In this document: in pieces, positions 32,838 to 45,229 of the stretch
Numbering within the stretch: position 1 is the stretch's first letter
Layout of the letters: the number at the start of each line of letters is the position of its first letter
NCBI RefSeq assembly: GCF_030272615.1
Contig: NC_081405.1
Span: forward strand, 610,887,065-610,951,064
Length of the DNA: 64,000 nucleotides
Reading direction: 5' to 3'
Source: Cryptomeria japonica
Lineage: Eukaryota; Streptophyta; Pinopsida; Cupressales; Cupressaceae
The notes under the pieces: model-generated
The model's input: the letters and a program-made list of their open reading frames with translations, nothing else
Database searches by the model: none
What the model was told of the DNA's origin: nothing
Program-made: the position numbers and the translations under genes

Positions 32838-33953
32838 CTATTTTGCAACCACTTCCCAGAAGGTGACAACCGGTTCATCTACCACTCGCTCACTGCCGGT
32901 TTCCTTAGGTTTCTCAGAGGTTTCATCAACTCTAACATTAATACTTTCAACAATTCTCTGAGTCCTATTGTTGAAATACTTGAGAGCTTTACTCTTGGTA
33001 GAATATCCTAGGACTATTCCCTCATCACATTTTGCATCAAACTTGCTCTGATGTTCACTCCTCTTTATATAACATTTTCTACCAAACACTCCAAAGTAGC
33101 TTACTACAGGAGTCTTACCAGTCCAATACTCATAAGGTGTTTTATCCTTAGATTTCTTGATGAGTACCCTATTCATAGTGTAGACTGCAGTGCTCACCAC
33201 TTCTCTCCAGAAGGTGTGAGCAACCTTCCCTTGAATCAGCATTGTTTTGGCTGCTTCAACTATAGTCTGGTTGTTCCTCTCTGCTAGGCCATTCTGCTGT
33301 GGAGTCCAAGGGGCAGACAATTGCCTCTTGATGTCATTCTCTTCATAGTACTTGTTAAATTCACCGAAAGTGAATTCTCCTCCTTGATCAGTTCTTAGGC
33401 ACTTAATCCTCTTACCACTTTCCTTTTTGACTAGTGCTCTAAAAGTTTTGAACTTTCCAAAAGCTTCAGACTTATCTTTCAATAATGTGACCCACATCAT
33501 TCTTGAGTAGTCAATAGTGAGAATCATAAAGTACCTATCTCCCTGAACACTCCTAGTTTTCATAGGACCACACAAATCAGTATGCATAAGATCAAGTAAA
33601 TTGTTTGCAGTGAAAGGTTTACCTTTGAAGGTTGAGGAAGACATTTTGCCCAGTTGACACTCTCTGCACACAGGATTCTCCAGTTTTCTTAGCATAGGCA
33701 ATCCTCTGATTGCCTTGATCTTATTGGCCTTCACAATATTATCAAAGTTTACATGGTAGAGTCTCCTATGCCATATCCAACTATCATCAAACTTAGCCAT
33801 TAGACATGTACTAATATTTGTATTTAACTGAAATAAGTTACCTTTGGTCTGCATACCGGTGGCCATCAGTTCACCACTCTTTCCTTTTATTTTGCATACC
33901 CCATCTTTGAATTCCAGAGTGAGTCCTTTATCATTCAGGTGGGCAACACTCAA
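32838..33953 (-). CDS. pol: Copia-G GAG-pre-integrase and integrase
   Basis: A 371-residue open frame. Residues ~60-110 form the intact HHCC zinc domain (HRRLYHVN ... CRECQLGK). The rve core has all three acids: LMHTDLCGPM, RTDQGGEFTF and QQNGLAERNNQTI. The C-terminal block KTPYEYWTGKTPVVSYF and LGYSTKSKALK follows. It reaches NNRTQRIVESINV before a stop. This is the best-preserved enzyme of the window. Confidence 0.94.
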   Translation of the reverse strand: MSVAHLNDKGLTLEFKDGVCKIKGKSGELMATGMQTKGNLFQLNTNISTCLMAKFDDSWIWHRRLYHVNFDNIVKANKIKAIRGLPMLRKLENPVCRECQLGKMSSSTFKGKPFTANNLLDLMHTDLCGPMKTRSVQGDRYFMILTIDYSRMMWVTLLKDKSEAFGKFKTFRALVKKESGKRIKCLRTDQGGEFTFGEFNKYYEENDIKRQLSAPWTPQQNGLAERNNQTIVEAAKTMLIQGKVAHTFWREVVSTAVYTMNRVLIKKSKDKTPYEYWTGKTPVVSYFGVFGRKCYIKRSEHQSKFDAKCDEGIVLGYSTKSKALKYFNNRTQRIVESINVRVDETSEKPKETGSERVVDEPVVTFWEVVAK

Positions 33954-35183
33954 AAGGTTATGCCTGAGACCTTCTAATCAATACACATTATCAACACAAC
34001 TTTTTCCATTTAGAGAGATGGACCCTCTGCCTTTTACCATACATGGTGCATCATTACCAAATCAGACCACACCACCATCATACTCTTCCACAGATAGAAA
34101 CTTACTCTAGTCACTAGTCATGTGGTGAGAACAACCACTGTCTATAATCCACTCATTGGAATGATCAAAGCAAGATACAAGAGCCTTCTTGTCTGACACA
34201 TCTTCCTTAATTGCTACAAACACAATGTCTTCACTTTCTTCATCTTCTGATTCCTCATCAGTGACACCTTCGTCAACTGCCACAAAACAATTTCTCATGT
34301 TTCCTCCTTTAAACTTCTTGAACTTCTCTAGTTTGTCCTTATTATCACCATTAGGATAGTTTACAATAATGTGTCCTATCCTATTACAGAAAAAGCATTT
34401 CAAAGGGAGCTTACCTCTATATTTACCAGTTCCCTTAGGAAGTCTCTTGGCAAGAAGAGCTTCAAATTCCATCAGGGTCTCCTCATCATCCATTTCTCTT
34501 CTTTGTCTTAGTTCACAACTGGTACTAGCTTCTTTTCCCTTTCTAGATGGTGCAGTAGATGCTCTAAAGGTTGATTCAGTCTTCTGAATACTGCCATCAT
34601 AATTATTTAGCTCATATGCATTCAACTTAGCAATGATGGAGTCTAGGGATACCTTTGTCTTGTCTATAGACCTCAACTCTTGAATAGCAACAAACCTTAT
34701 TGCATATACCAGTAATAAGGATCTCAAGACTTTCCTAACAATAGTGGAATCTTCTATTTTACCTCCTCCACTCTTGATGTCTCCAACAATAGTTTTTATT
34801 CTTATTCCATATTGTTGAATGGTCTCTCCTTCAACCATCTACATGTCTTCAAACTTTCCCCTAAGGCTCTCTTCCTTAGATTTTTTCACATGCTTATCAC
34901 CGCCATAGATATTCTCCAGAGCATCCCATACTTCTTTGGGATTATCTTTATCCTAAACATCAATAAGCTCAATGTCAAATAGACTACTGCTTAGGGCTTC
35001 CATGACTTGCCCATTCTCTTGAATCTCTTGTTTTTGATCATCAGTGAGAGTACCTATTGGAATAACATAAACATTCTCAACATAGCTCCAGTGTTGAGCA
35101 CCCATGCTTCTGATGTAGATCTTCATTTTGTCCTTCCATATCTTAAAACTATCTCTATTGAACTTTGGACCATCCCTCTTCAT
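33954..35183 (-). pseudogene. gag: Copia-G gag and protease
   Basis: ATG at 35183 (minus), about 60 bases after the PBS: MKRDGPKFNRDSFKIWKDK. Frame 34953-35183 ends at a TAG, frame 34107-34838 resumes after another TAG (EDM*MVEG). It holds the capsid end, the knuckle CFFCNRIGHIIVNY (last cysteine lost), an acidic linker and the protease DSGCSHHMTSD. Another TAG and two TGA codons break the protease between 34106 and 33954. Compared with copia-E and C', this copy is the most complete. Confidence 0.9.
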
Positions 35184-35243
35184 TATTAGAGTAGGATCTT
35201 TTCTTCAAACGGTTAAGCTTACAACACAGAGGACCTGGAAGAT

Positions 35244-35255
35244 GCTCTCATACCA
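35244..35255 (-). other. Copia-G primer binding site
   Basis: The minus strand reads TGGTATGAGAGC, one base off the tRNA-Met-type consensus, two bases from the LTR. Confidence 0.9.
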
Positions 35256-35257
35256 AT

Positions 35258-36697
35258 TGATGAATAGTGATGAATCAGTTAGTACCAAACTAGTACTGAG
35301 AGGGGGGGTGAATCAGTACAGACAAAAACTTTCCCAGAACCAGTTTGACTGCAAAGACTACACTTAACTAGTAAACAGTAACATCAGTCTAAATCTGGGC
35401 ACTACTGGTAAAACACAGTGAGAGTATGAAAGACATAAATTGGTAAACACTTAGATCTCTACACAATCTAATATCTCATTTCCACTTCACCCATATGCAT
35501 AAACAAGTAATATATCATCAGAAATATAATGACTGCTAGTTCAACATATTTTACCACTTGATAGAAAATATTAAAGCATCACACATGACACACTGATTTT
35601 TCACGTGGAAACCCAACTGGGAAAATCCACGGTGGGGATGAATACCCACAATCTATTCTTTGAACTCTTCTCAAGTCCACTCTGTTAGGAGCCTAGTCCG
35701 GTTAAAGACCTTTACAATAGGTTCTAGTAGGAACCGATCCTGCTAGGGATCACCCGGTTAAGGGATGGCTAAATACCCATTTAAAGGTTAGAACCCTATT
35801 AAAGGTTACCTCAAAAGAGGATTTACACAAAATCCTGTTAAAGCTACCCGGTTAAGGAATTTTCCAACTGCTGAAATGGTTAGAAGTCAATAGGTAATAC
35901 ACTGATCTGATAACAACACTCAATGCCAAGGCAAATCCACTTTAGCTCCTTTGCTTCTGTAATCACACTTTGCAGGTATCAATACACTTCTCCATTCTAG
36001 CAAGAATCAAGTATCTCTTCACTTGGATACACACATAGCATTTGCCAACAACCTCAAAATGAAAAACATCATCGACCTTATAGTAAACAGATAGGTCGGT
36101 AGCATAAACCCTAAACCCTAAACATTTAGGTTTAACAATTCAATCGGTTCAATCCTGACTGTTAATCATACTACATTGAATACAACAATCTTGAACATAT
36201 CTCAAGACATTCTCCAATGTTCATTCTTTCCCACTTCAGGAAGTTGATAACCCATCACGTGCTCTCCACCATTTACAAAGACTTCACACATTCTCGAGGT
36301 AGATAGGATCAATCTCCATGCAAGTTTCTCAAGGAAATCCTTCATGCGCACAAGGCTGGCATGGCAACACTATTTGATCTTCATTACAATGTTGACTCAT
36401 CACCAGATGTCATTAGTTGAATCACATAGGCTTGGAATGCATCAACTAGAAACCCTAAAGTTGAGACTACCAACCGGTAGTCATGCCAAATGAAACCCCT
36501 ATACAAAAATTCCCATATATTGGTTCTCATTCCAACATACCGCTTCACTTTTTCACATATACCGATTCACAATATTATACCGGTTCTCACATATACTAGT
36601 TTTCTTACTTCAATATACCCGTTCGTACTTCAACATATTGACATCAATGACAACATACAATATCATCATGTCATCAAGCTTTGTACATATGCCAACA
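35258..36697 (-). repeat. Copia-G 5' LTR
   Basis: 1440 bp, aligned to 29400-30891. The C-loop hairpin is at 35293-35319. Contains AAACCCTAAACCCTAAAC near 36110, also in the other LTR at ~30300. Ends ...TGCCAACA at 36697, followed by the target duplication ATGAC. Confidence 0.95.
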
Positions 36698-36702
36698 ATG
36701 AC

Positions 36703-37642
36703 TAAATGAAAAAGTGACAAAGATCTGATTATAACTTGAGATAGAAGCATAGGATGAAGTTGTGCACCTAGATCTAGCAATAATATGTCAAGACGAAGCC
36801 ACCCTGTGAATTTGAGGAAAAGATGCTCGGATCGTGGTGGGTGCATACATGGTCCTCCAAAAAAATTGAAAAATGAAAAGGGTTTTTCTGCCTCTGCAAA
36901 TGGATTCCAAATCCGAAAGTATAGCTACACACCTAGAACCTACACACATAAAAGAGAGGAAAAGGGGTTGGGATTTGGGGTTTGCCTTCAGGTCAAACCC
37001 CAGTTTTGGAATTAACCAAATGATGAAAGAAAGTACTTGCGAGTAAGTGTAAATGAAAGACTGAAATGTAAATCACCTCAAGGGAGGTTGTAAATACAAT
37101 TTAGCTACATTTTCTTGTGTGGAATTTAATATTGGAATGAATCTCCTCTTCAATGGTTGAATCCTTGACTTGAATGTAACACCTAGCCTTGAAAGGAGAC
37201 TTTGAGAATGCTCAATGCTGGAAAGGAATTCTTGAATGCTTGAATTCTCTTGAATGCTTGATCTCATTTAAAATTACCACTCATCTCACTTATGCAAATG
37301 AGAGGACAAATGTGACATATATACTAGTCAATTAGGGTTAATTGATTGATTTTTTATCATAGGCTTACACTGGGGGAGTTTTCCCGCTCAATTAGCAACC
37401 TCCAATGCACAATTTGAAGAGTCCTGCCCCAAAATAGGGTAGGGGATAGGGGCATCACACCCCTTTCTTTCCCTTCTTTCCAGGATAGGATGCAGATCAG
37501 GAAATGTAGAGGGCAAGCAAGATGTAGTTCTCAGGTGCTGAGTAAGTCTTTGATCTCCGATCAGGCTTCGGGATTTAGTTTGTATGCGTGAGGACCCTAA
37601 TGTGGTTGACAATTGAAAGATTCACAAATTTATGACCCTACA
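36703..37642 (-). repeat. Gypsy-F 5' LTR, outer piece
   Basis: Continues 29162-29399 and matches 22850-23817. Ends ...GACCCTACA at 37642, so TGTA/TACA termini are intact here. Confidence 0.9.
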
Positions 37643-39122
37643 ATGACAATTTCAAACTTAAAACTTGAACTTATAAAACTTCACCAAATCAATCATAAAA
37701 TAGTAATAAACTCTTTACCATTATTGGTAATCACTGATAACCAACTGTTAAACTGATTGAATAAAACTACTCATTAAGTGTTCATCAACATGCATAGACT
37801 GAAAATAAAACTTAACAACACATAAAACTATTCACCATATGAACAACATGTATTTCACGTGGAAACCCAAATAGGGAAAAACCACAGTGGGAATTGGTAC
37901 CCACAAAAAATATGCACTGTTTCAGAATGTGCCTTGTTAGGAGCCTAGCCCGGTTAGGAGATTACAAAGTTTCCCTATTAGGAGTAGACCATATTAGGAG
38001 TCACCTGGTTAAGGGATTTTGATGATGAGCCCTATTAGGAGCTTTGACTTGTTAGGATCAACCTCACAAAAGGATTTAACATTCACATGTTGAGCTACCC
38101 AGTTAAGCGATTTACAATGTAAGGCATGTTAGGACCTACCTGGTTAAGGGATTTTAACTGCTGCAACTATTAGGGAATAACAATGAATGATTTGGGTATA
38201 GCACCTAATTGCTTCCTTGATTAGATACAATTCTACTACAAATCTGCTACACTCTGGTAGATCTCTCTCACTCTAGTTGGGCTTCACACTCTTCTCAAAA
38301 AATCACCAACACAACAAACATCAACTAAACCAACATAACTAACCTTTACAATTTAATCGGTTCCAAAACCCTAAGACTTACAACATAGATCATCATAGAT
38401 CTTTACAACTGATTACAGATCATCATTGATCATCATATGGATCATTACACTCAATTGCAAATGAATTACAACCGTTGAATGATCATTGCATCTTGATCTA
38501 ATACTCTTTCAAACTTGTAGCTCATTCTGCTAAGCACTTTGCACATTCTAAAGAAATACAATCTTTGATTGTGCCAAAACATCATTCAAACACTTCATGT
38601 GGCTTCAACCACATCATCACCAACTTATAAACATAATGTGGTCCACTGCCAAACTCAAAATCATTACCGGTTAAGAGAATTCTTTACCGGTCCTTAAACC
38701 CTTCTTAAACTCTAGCAAAAATAAAATAGAAATTATAAGCATGACTTTTGATAACCAAAACATGATGTGGTTCTGGTTAGATACATATTACAATGACAAA
38801 AACTCACATTCCAAACTGCAACACTTCAATCAGATCACCAATCGTCAGATCTAATCAAAACATTTCCTCGTTTACTGGTTAAGGTCCTAATTCCCAGTTT
38901 CATGTGTCTTTACCGGTAAGCTCTTTCTAGTCCACCAAAAAGACTAAGATGAAAAAATATGAAATAGTAAACATCATTTGCCATCAATGACAACAAAAAT
39001 AGCTGATCAAATTCACCCAATCATGCAATCTCAATCTCTTCATCACAATGTCATCATAAACAGTCCTTTACTAGTTCAGTCATCATTCTTCATCTGCATC
39101 AGTTATACCAATCATGCTAACA
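37643..39122 (-). repeat. Copia-E 5' LTR, main piece
   Basis: Resumes the LTR begun at 22561-22618. It shares with copia-G LTRs the segment around 37855-37895 (TTTCACGTGGAAACCCAA, then the GTTAGGAGCC repeats). The end TGCTAACA at 39122 corresponds to TGCCAACA. Total about 1.54 kb, in line with its family. Frames in it are chance. Confidence 0.78.
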
Positions 39123-39252
39123 AAGAATCAGTAGCTTTAAGGATTTAATGTGCTTGCAACCACTAGTGAGGGAGTCAAAATAGTCCAAAAGCTCTTACAT
39201 TAAACATGGTTACTTAAAGCTATAGGATGGAATGAATGATGGCTGACATATT
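39123..39252. other. Short unassigned spacer
   Basis: 130 bases between the end of copia-E and the target duplication of element H (ATATT, 39248-39252). I see no gene or repeat in it; it may be older host or element DNA. Confidence 0.5.
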
Positions 39253-41778
39253 TGTTGGCATTATGTTGTCATTGATATCAACTGGTATAGGATGACAACC
39301 AATATGGGAGAGTGATGAGTCGTGATGTCCTTAATAAATACCAGAAATAGTGTCATTGATATCAACTAGTATTGTAGGTTACTTGTATAGCTTGTCAACG
39401 ACAAGAAGAGGATGCCAACTAGAATTATGGTCATTGGAGTCACAGGTACACAAAGTAGTGTTGACTTGTGTTGAATACATAAGTATTGGAGATCGGTATG
39501 GTATGACAACCGATAAGTGATATGGTGTCAATGCGATGTTCCACCGACAAGCATATGACCAATGAGCAAGCAGGGTGAGCTAATGAAGAAGTGTGGAACC
39601 AGTATGCAAATGGATGTCAATCAGAAGGACTACCCACTAGATTCAGATGGTGTCATCGGATGACGAGAAGACTGACAAAAAGTGTGCTACCTCAGATAGC
39701 AAGAAAGACATATGGAAGTCTACCGATTATGTGTAGAAGATGTATCTGCTCACACAAGGAGGTCATATTTGTGTATGTCAGAAGAAAAATGAATGACAAG
39801 GATCCACTTCCACTAGTAAGTGATAATACTAAGCTTATCTCTCAATATGCATGGAATGCATCATAACCTTCTGAGATAAGACAAAAAAGTAGAAGGCAGG
39901 TGATTGAAGGCTCACACCGGATGAACTGGTGAAACACAAAGATGCCTCAGGTGCGTGAAATCAGAGATGTGCACCAAATCAGCAAGTGTAGGCATGATGT
40001 GCCACCAAGATAGTGAAGCAAGAGTAAAGAAGTGATGATTTTATCATTTTGACAAACCGGTTGAGATGATATCCGACCTGATAAAGATGTAAGTAAGGTT
40101 GACCAACTGTAGACATGGAATCACACCAGAATGCAGATGGAGATGGTTGACTATTTATGACATGGTGTAATCAAGGTGGTTACTAGTAAGTATGTCCATC
40201 GATAAAGTTGACAAAGTGATAAGTGAAGAGCTCTTGTCTAATGAAGATGAGCATCATGTGGATTGGCATGTCTGGTGACCACTTAAGGTGTTCCGCTGGT
40301 AGAAAAGAAAAGTGCACGTTTGAAGGTTGATCAGTTAGGGTATTACTAGCAGGGTTAGTGAACCGGTAGGTGAACACCAATAGTATGTTGGTTGATGGCT
40401 AAGTATAAACTGACATAGTGGTCTGAGCAGAGGTGGATGTCAACAATGATGACACGTCGAACGCAGGTGTCATACATGTTGTGGTCGGTGAAGTGTTAGT
40501 CAGTGAGGTAGTTTTCTATTGAGTCTGCATTTATGGTCGACCCCAAAAATCATGGGTGAGTTGCAAAGGTTTGCAGCTTGATGCAGACTGAAGATCTGAG
40601 TGATGTACTGATCAAAGAAGGACATGAGGTTGCGATCTATTCTAAACAAAGGGACCACGAGTTCATTTAATATGTATGACAGAAGTAGGTTGATGATCAG
40701 CTTTCCATGTTTGCTAAATATTGCAAATGTGTTTTGGAAGCAATGTGATTGGTGGTGATGGGTGATCGGTTGTAGGTTGACTATCTTATAAAATAGATCT
40801 GATCTGATTTGATATGCCTCGTGGTTGATGAAGGTACCCTAGTGTGCCAAAGGTTTGAATGTCGGTCATGGTAGGAAAACTCACATATAAATATGCCGAC
40901 TAAAGACCAAAGATGATTGATCATGCTGCCAGATGATTAGGTGTCAGATATTTAAGGTCAGAGTGTGAAAGTCTAGCAAAGAGCCAACCAGTCAGAGACT
41001 TCATCAAAGATCATAGAGACTAAGTTTTGGAGGTGCAATCAGCGAGAGGGTTTAGTAGAGGTTGAACTAGCATGGCCAGAGTGACCGGTAAACTGCAAAG
41101 TGTGTTGTAGTCATGTGAACCGGTGGTGCTAGAACCTATGGGGAACCAGCAGAAGGTGTTGTAGTTTAGTGGGAGTGTCAGTGAAGATCCGATAAGGAAA
41201 TATCAGAGCAGAGTTTAACTGGTAAGATGAGAACCAGTAGAGATCAGAGTAGATAGAGCTAGTAGATTGAAGAGTATGGGTAATAGCAAGCAATAGTGAA
41301 TCTAAGTGAGAAGAAAAACAACTGAGAAAGATTAGAGGAAGTGCCAGATAAGGTGAGTAGAGAATGAGAAGAGAACCAAATAGAGGTGAACCGATGAAGA
41401 GATATGTGAGAGAGTTACAAAGATCTTTTGTATTGATATTTTTCATTGTGATCAATTAGTTGGAGCTTGGTGCAGGTGTTGGTGTTCCCTGGGTTGGTGC
41501 CCTAAACTTTGTAACAATGTTTATTGTGAGGCAAGATTGGAGTAGTAGACTCTAGCAGAATTTCTCACCAAGGTTTTTCCCATGTTGGGTTTTCATCGTA
41601 TATCTGGTGTTATATGATGAGTATTTGTGTGTGCTTGCATCTTGATATCCTCCCCTATCTCATCGGTATGTTTACTTTGTGTTAGATATACTAATCGGTA
41701 CACACACTTAGGATTAAAACGTTAAAGTTTGGAAACCACTTATTCACCTCCCCTCTCAGTGGCATCTTGTGTTCTACA
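39253..41778 (+). repeat. Element H 5' LTR
   Basis: Starts TGTTGGCATT and ends ...GTTCTACA. Near the end, 41736-41742 pairs with 41756-41762 (6 of 7) around a C-rich loop. No coding content. It matches the 3' LTR over its full length. Confidence 0.93.
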
Positions 41779-41795
41779 ATTGGTATCAAAGCCTA
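41779..41795 (+). other. Element H primer binding site
   Basis: ATTGGTATCAAAGCCTA, with the TGGTATCAAAGC core one base from the copia consensus. Confidence 0.85.
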
Positions 41796-41960
41796 GGTTC
41801 CCAATTGATAAGATATCTCCAGCTTGGGTAGATTCTAGTTTTGTGAACACAATTGTCTATTTTGTGTCAACCCCTACTCTGGTGTTTGATGGTTCAAAAC
41901 TATTCAATTTGGAGTTGTTGGATGGAAGTCTACCTATCCTCTTTAGGGTATGATGTCTAG

Positions 41961-43690
41961 ATGTCGGTTGTAAATGGTTGTTCTAGACAGGTCAGTCCTC
42001 CCATCGATCCCGATGCTGGAAGAAGATCTAAGTGCAATACAGTTGCCATGAATGTTATACTCAGTGGGCTCTCAGTGATGTTTCCTCACATGTGGATAGA
42101 TGCAAATTGGAAAAAATCCTATGGGATAGATAGAAGAAACTATATGGCAATGAACCTTGTACTGCAGAACTGATTTGTGGAAGCAAGAAGAAAAATGGAA
42201 CACATGAGTCTGCATATGAAGACAAATCAATGAGAAGTAGCAATGATGAAGAAGGAACCCACCTCTTCATGTATCAAGAAACCAAAGGTGAGAGGCACAC
42301 ATTAGAAAGTGATCATGCAAATAGATCCTACCAACAAGATGTATTTGGGAGTGATGATGAAGATGAAGAAGAAGATGAAGCAGAGGTAGATCTTTAAGGA
42401 GAACTGGTGAGTGCTCTTGATGAACTCAGCAGAGTAAGAAAATAATATAGGATGTTCAAGAATGTTGTTGTTGTGGAACAAAACTAATTGTTCAAATGTC
42501 TTCAAGAATCAGAGTCAACCATTGTAAATCTGAAAGCACAAGTGGATGGTGCAAAAAAGGTGAGTCTAGAATCAGAATCAAATCTGCATATCAAGAAGTG
42601 CAGGTGCAAAGATTTAAAATCACAGCTAGAGGCCAAAGATAAAGAGTATCAACAACTAAAAGATGAAATGGAGAATCTCAGGAAAGACCTTGAGAAGTGA
42701 AAAGATGAGCTCAAAGTGAGGATCCAATTTGATGGCAGTAGTGATGCCTTGGACAAGATGTTGAAGAAGCAAAAACATTCCAAGGATACCAGAGGATTAG
42801 AGGTGGTGTCGGTGAATGCTCCACTAGCAAGAATGTCTTCCACAAAGACATTCAGTTTGTCACCTCAAATGGAGATAAAAAAGGACATACCTTCACTATC
42901 TGGAATACTCCTAGGAAGAAGTTTGATCTAACTACTACCGGTGAGGACATGAGGCTAAAGATGAAGACCGGTACAACAAGAAGAAATAATACAGATCCAA
43001 AAGGAAAAAGAAAGCTGGAAGAAGATAGCTTCATCGGAAGTAAGAACTTGAGAGGTCAACCTAGAATACCTCCAACTAGTAGAAGACAAAGAAATTTTGC
43101 TGCCCACCAGACAAGACAAGAGTGGAAAAGGAAGGGATCAAATGAATGGACTACAGTGACTGGACAACTCAAGACAAGTCCCTAGAGAAGCAAAATTAGA
43201 GAAGCCAAGCTAGTAGGTTCCCCTCATGTTTGGCAGAATAAATTTATAAGTTATAAGCCCCCTTTCCCCTGTTATTTCTTTGCATGAAAATATTATGGCC
43301 ATAGAGAAGATGAATGTAAAAAGAGGTCTATGAATAAAAAAATGTTTTTCCTAGGAATAACAATCTTGCCTGTCAAAGATGTAATGGTTTTGGCCACAGA
43401 AGTCATGATTGCAAAAAGAAGAACTTGCAGTCATATGCAAGCTGGTATAACAATTATGCTTAATTTAGAAGTGGGTATAGAGCATATGAACATCAAAGAC
43501 CTATATGGAACCAAAGGAGAAATGCCCCTGCAGGACCAAGAAATCCATTGGTTCTGGTTGTTGACTACAATAGCATGGTCAGAACAAGAGGGGAAAATCA
43601 GTTTGATAGAAGGTCCTCGAGACACCTGCTTGGTATGAAAACAATTTGTTTCTAGAACAATACCTCTGGTCATACTGCAAAATCTAGTAG
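41961..43690 (+). pseudogene. gag: Element H gag with coiled coil and two zinc knuckles
   Basis: Frames 41961-42173, 42488-42700 and 42716-42931 give pieces of a gag: RRNYMAMNLVLQN, then a strong coiled coil (QLEAKDKEYQQLKDEMENLRKDLEK). One knuckle at about 43270-43317 (CYF...GHREDEC) is broken by a small insertion; a second at 43371-43412 is intact (CQRCNGFGHRSHDC). Many stops and frameshifts. The layout coil then knuckles recalls Sirevirus-type gag and the gag of element I. Confidence 0.75.
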
Positions 43691-45229
43691 AGCAAGGAAA
43701 AATTAGTAGAAGAAGGTAAGATCTGCTCCTAAGACCGCAAATAAGAAGAAAATCAAGATCAAGTAGGTATGGAGGAAGAAGGAAGAGAATATAACCATGA
43801 AGTGGAATTGTGCATTCAATGCACAGGTGATATCTCCTAAGGCTTAAAGGAGATGAAGGACCCTAGGGGGGGTTATTTATTTATCATACTATTCACCCCC
43901 TTAGTGGAAATGGATGAAAGAAACAACAAGTTGCTACTGGTATAAAGGAAGAAGATGAGATGGTAGTGTGTGTAGTTGTTTCTTTGGCTACACATCTATA
44001 GATGAAAGATGGATCACTACCGCGTGTGTCAGTGGATGGTTCAAATTGCTATGGGAATCAGAGGCACTTGACACAAGAAGACAAGAGTTAGAGGAAGTTG
44101 CTCTGGTGGAGATGTTGGTCTGGTATGGGTAACCCGTATGTGTAGTATGCAATCGATATATACATTAACCGATAGTGCAAGTTATGTAAGTCAATAAGTT
44201 TCAAGATCATTGCACTAAATTCAGTAGCATGGATTGAGGTGATTATGTCTCAGGTGATATTGGAAAACACTTGAATGACATGTGTTGGCCTTTTAGTTGA
44301 TCATATATGCATGAATGTTTTTTGGCTAACCGGTTTGATTTTTAGCATGATAGTGATGTGGTATGGTAGTGTGTCCATATAAGATCATGTCATAAGTTGT
44401 AATAGATATAATAGATCTTAAAAATTATCTATAGATCACATATAAACAACTCAACTGATATAAGGTGCAGATTGGAGAACCGGTTTAGAACCTGACAGGG
44501 AAAGATGACTTGAGATCTATGGCTCAGGGGGAGTTCACAGCCATATTTTCTGATTGGCATCAGACATGATAGATAGAGGGGGAAAGAAAGTGTCTATGGC
44601 TGTACCGATATGCTTGAGACTTTGGGATATGCTCATCAGTCCTTGTTTGTGAGGTATTTCAATGAATATTCAATTTGTACTTGTTGAAATCACAATCGGA
44701 CCACCAAGAGAGTTGCCTGTAGCAAGGGAGAGTAACCTGCATAGTGGGAGAACATACATTTGGTATGAACACACATGTGATATCAAATTAATATCAATGT
44801 TAGTCTCAACACTTGGTATCAACAAATTGGGGTCAGAATAAGTGTCTGCATATCAAAGTGGGGATGATGCAGTCTAACTGGTAGGTAAGTGGAATTCACT
44901 AATACATTTTTCCTACAATTGGTATCAGACTTGTATATATAATTGGTATCCAGTTTATATATATATTTGGTAGTTAAGCAATTGGTGTCAGTTGGTGTCT
45001 AAGCCCTCTATCTCAAGTGTTGTTGTTAGAGAGCATGCAAAGTGTGAAGGTAAAAGGAGAAGATGCATCCAGTAGAGAAAAAGAGGAGAGAAAACTTTGT
45101 CAGTGCCTGGTAGACACAAGGAGGAGAGAAACCCTAATAGTGCCCTTTTCCATTGCTGTCAGAGGGGGAGAGAGATTCTATAGTATGCCAGATACTACAT
45201 GTGTTGACATCAATGCTAAAGGGGGAGAT
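43691..45229 (+). other. Element H interior after gag, no pol
   Basis: 1.5 kb without recognisable protease, integrase or RT in any frame. Purine tracts occur at 44520, 44577, 45161-45174 and the polypurine tract at 45218-45228, next to the 3' LTR. The boundary is bracketed by a perfect 13-bp inverted repeat (45203-45215/45247-45259). Confidence 0.7.

Larger units (their letters stand above)
29400..36697 (-). mobile_element. Copia-G: nearly complete Ty1/copia element nested in the gypsy-F LTR
   Basis: 7298 bp, LTRs of 1492 and 1440 bp, with perfect target duplications ATGAC at 29395-29399 and 36698-36702. The interior on the minus strand has PBS, gag, zinc knuckle, protease, integrase, RT, RNase H and a polypurine tract. 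The integrase and RT catalytic residues are intact. Roughly eight in-frame stops remain. It is the youngest-looking element in the window and the third layer of the nest copia-E > gypsy-F > copia-G. Confidence 0.96.
22619..37642 (-). mobile_element. Gypsy-F: gag-protease-only Ty3/gypsy element, itself split by copia-G
   Basis: Minus strand; the 3' LTR is 22619-23817 and the 5' LTR is 29162-29399 joined to 36703-37642. LTR ends are TGTA...TACA. The complete interior (23818-29161) encodes gag, a CX2HX4HX4C knuckle and an aspartic protease but no RT, RNase H or integrase. It is therefore a large non-autonomous derivative, with gag/PR of the Tat/Athila style. It sits inside the LTR of copia-E. 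Flanking 5-mers (ACAAC and ATGAC) match only in part. Gypsy-K at 58472 is a second, plus-strand copy. Confidence 0.88.

Noticed and set aside
32743-33287. Plus-strand open frames over copia-G (also 34369-34587, 25273-25461)
   Set aside because: Antisense shadows of well-supported minus-strand gag and pol frames; no own motif.
39123-39252. A host gene fragment in the gaps between elements (also 55992-56478)
   Set aside because: No open frame, splice pattern or protein resemblance found in either gap.
43861-43915. G-run followed by a C-run in element H interior as another LTR end hairpin
   Set aside because: Lacks the ACTGA/TCAGT stem and no PBS follows.
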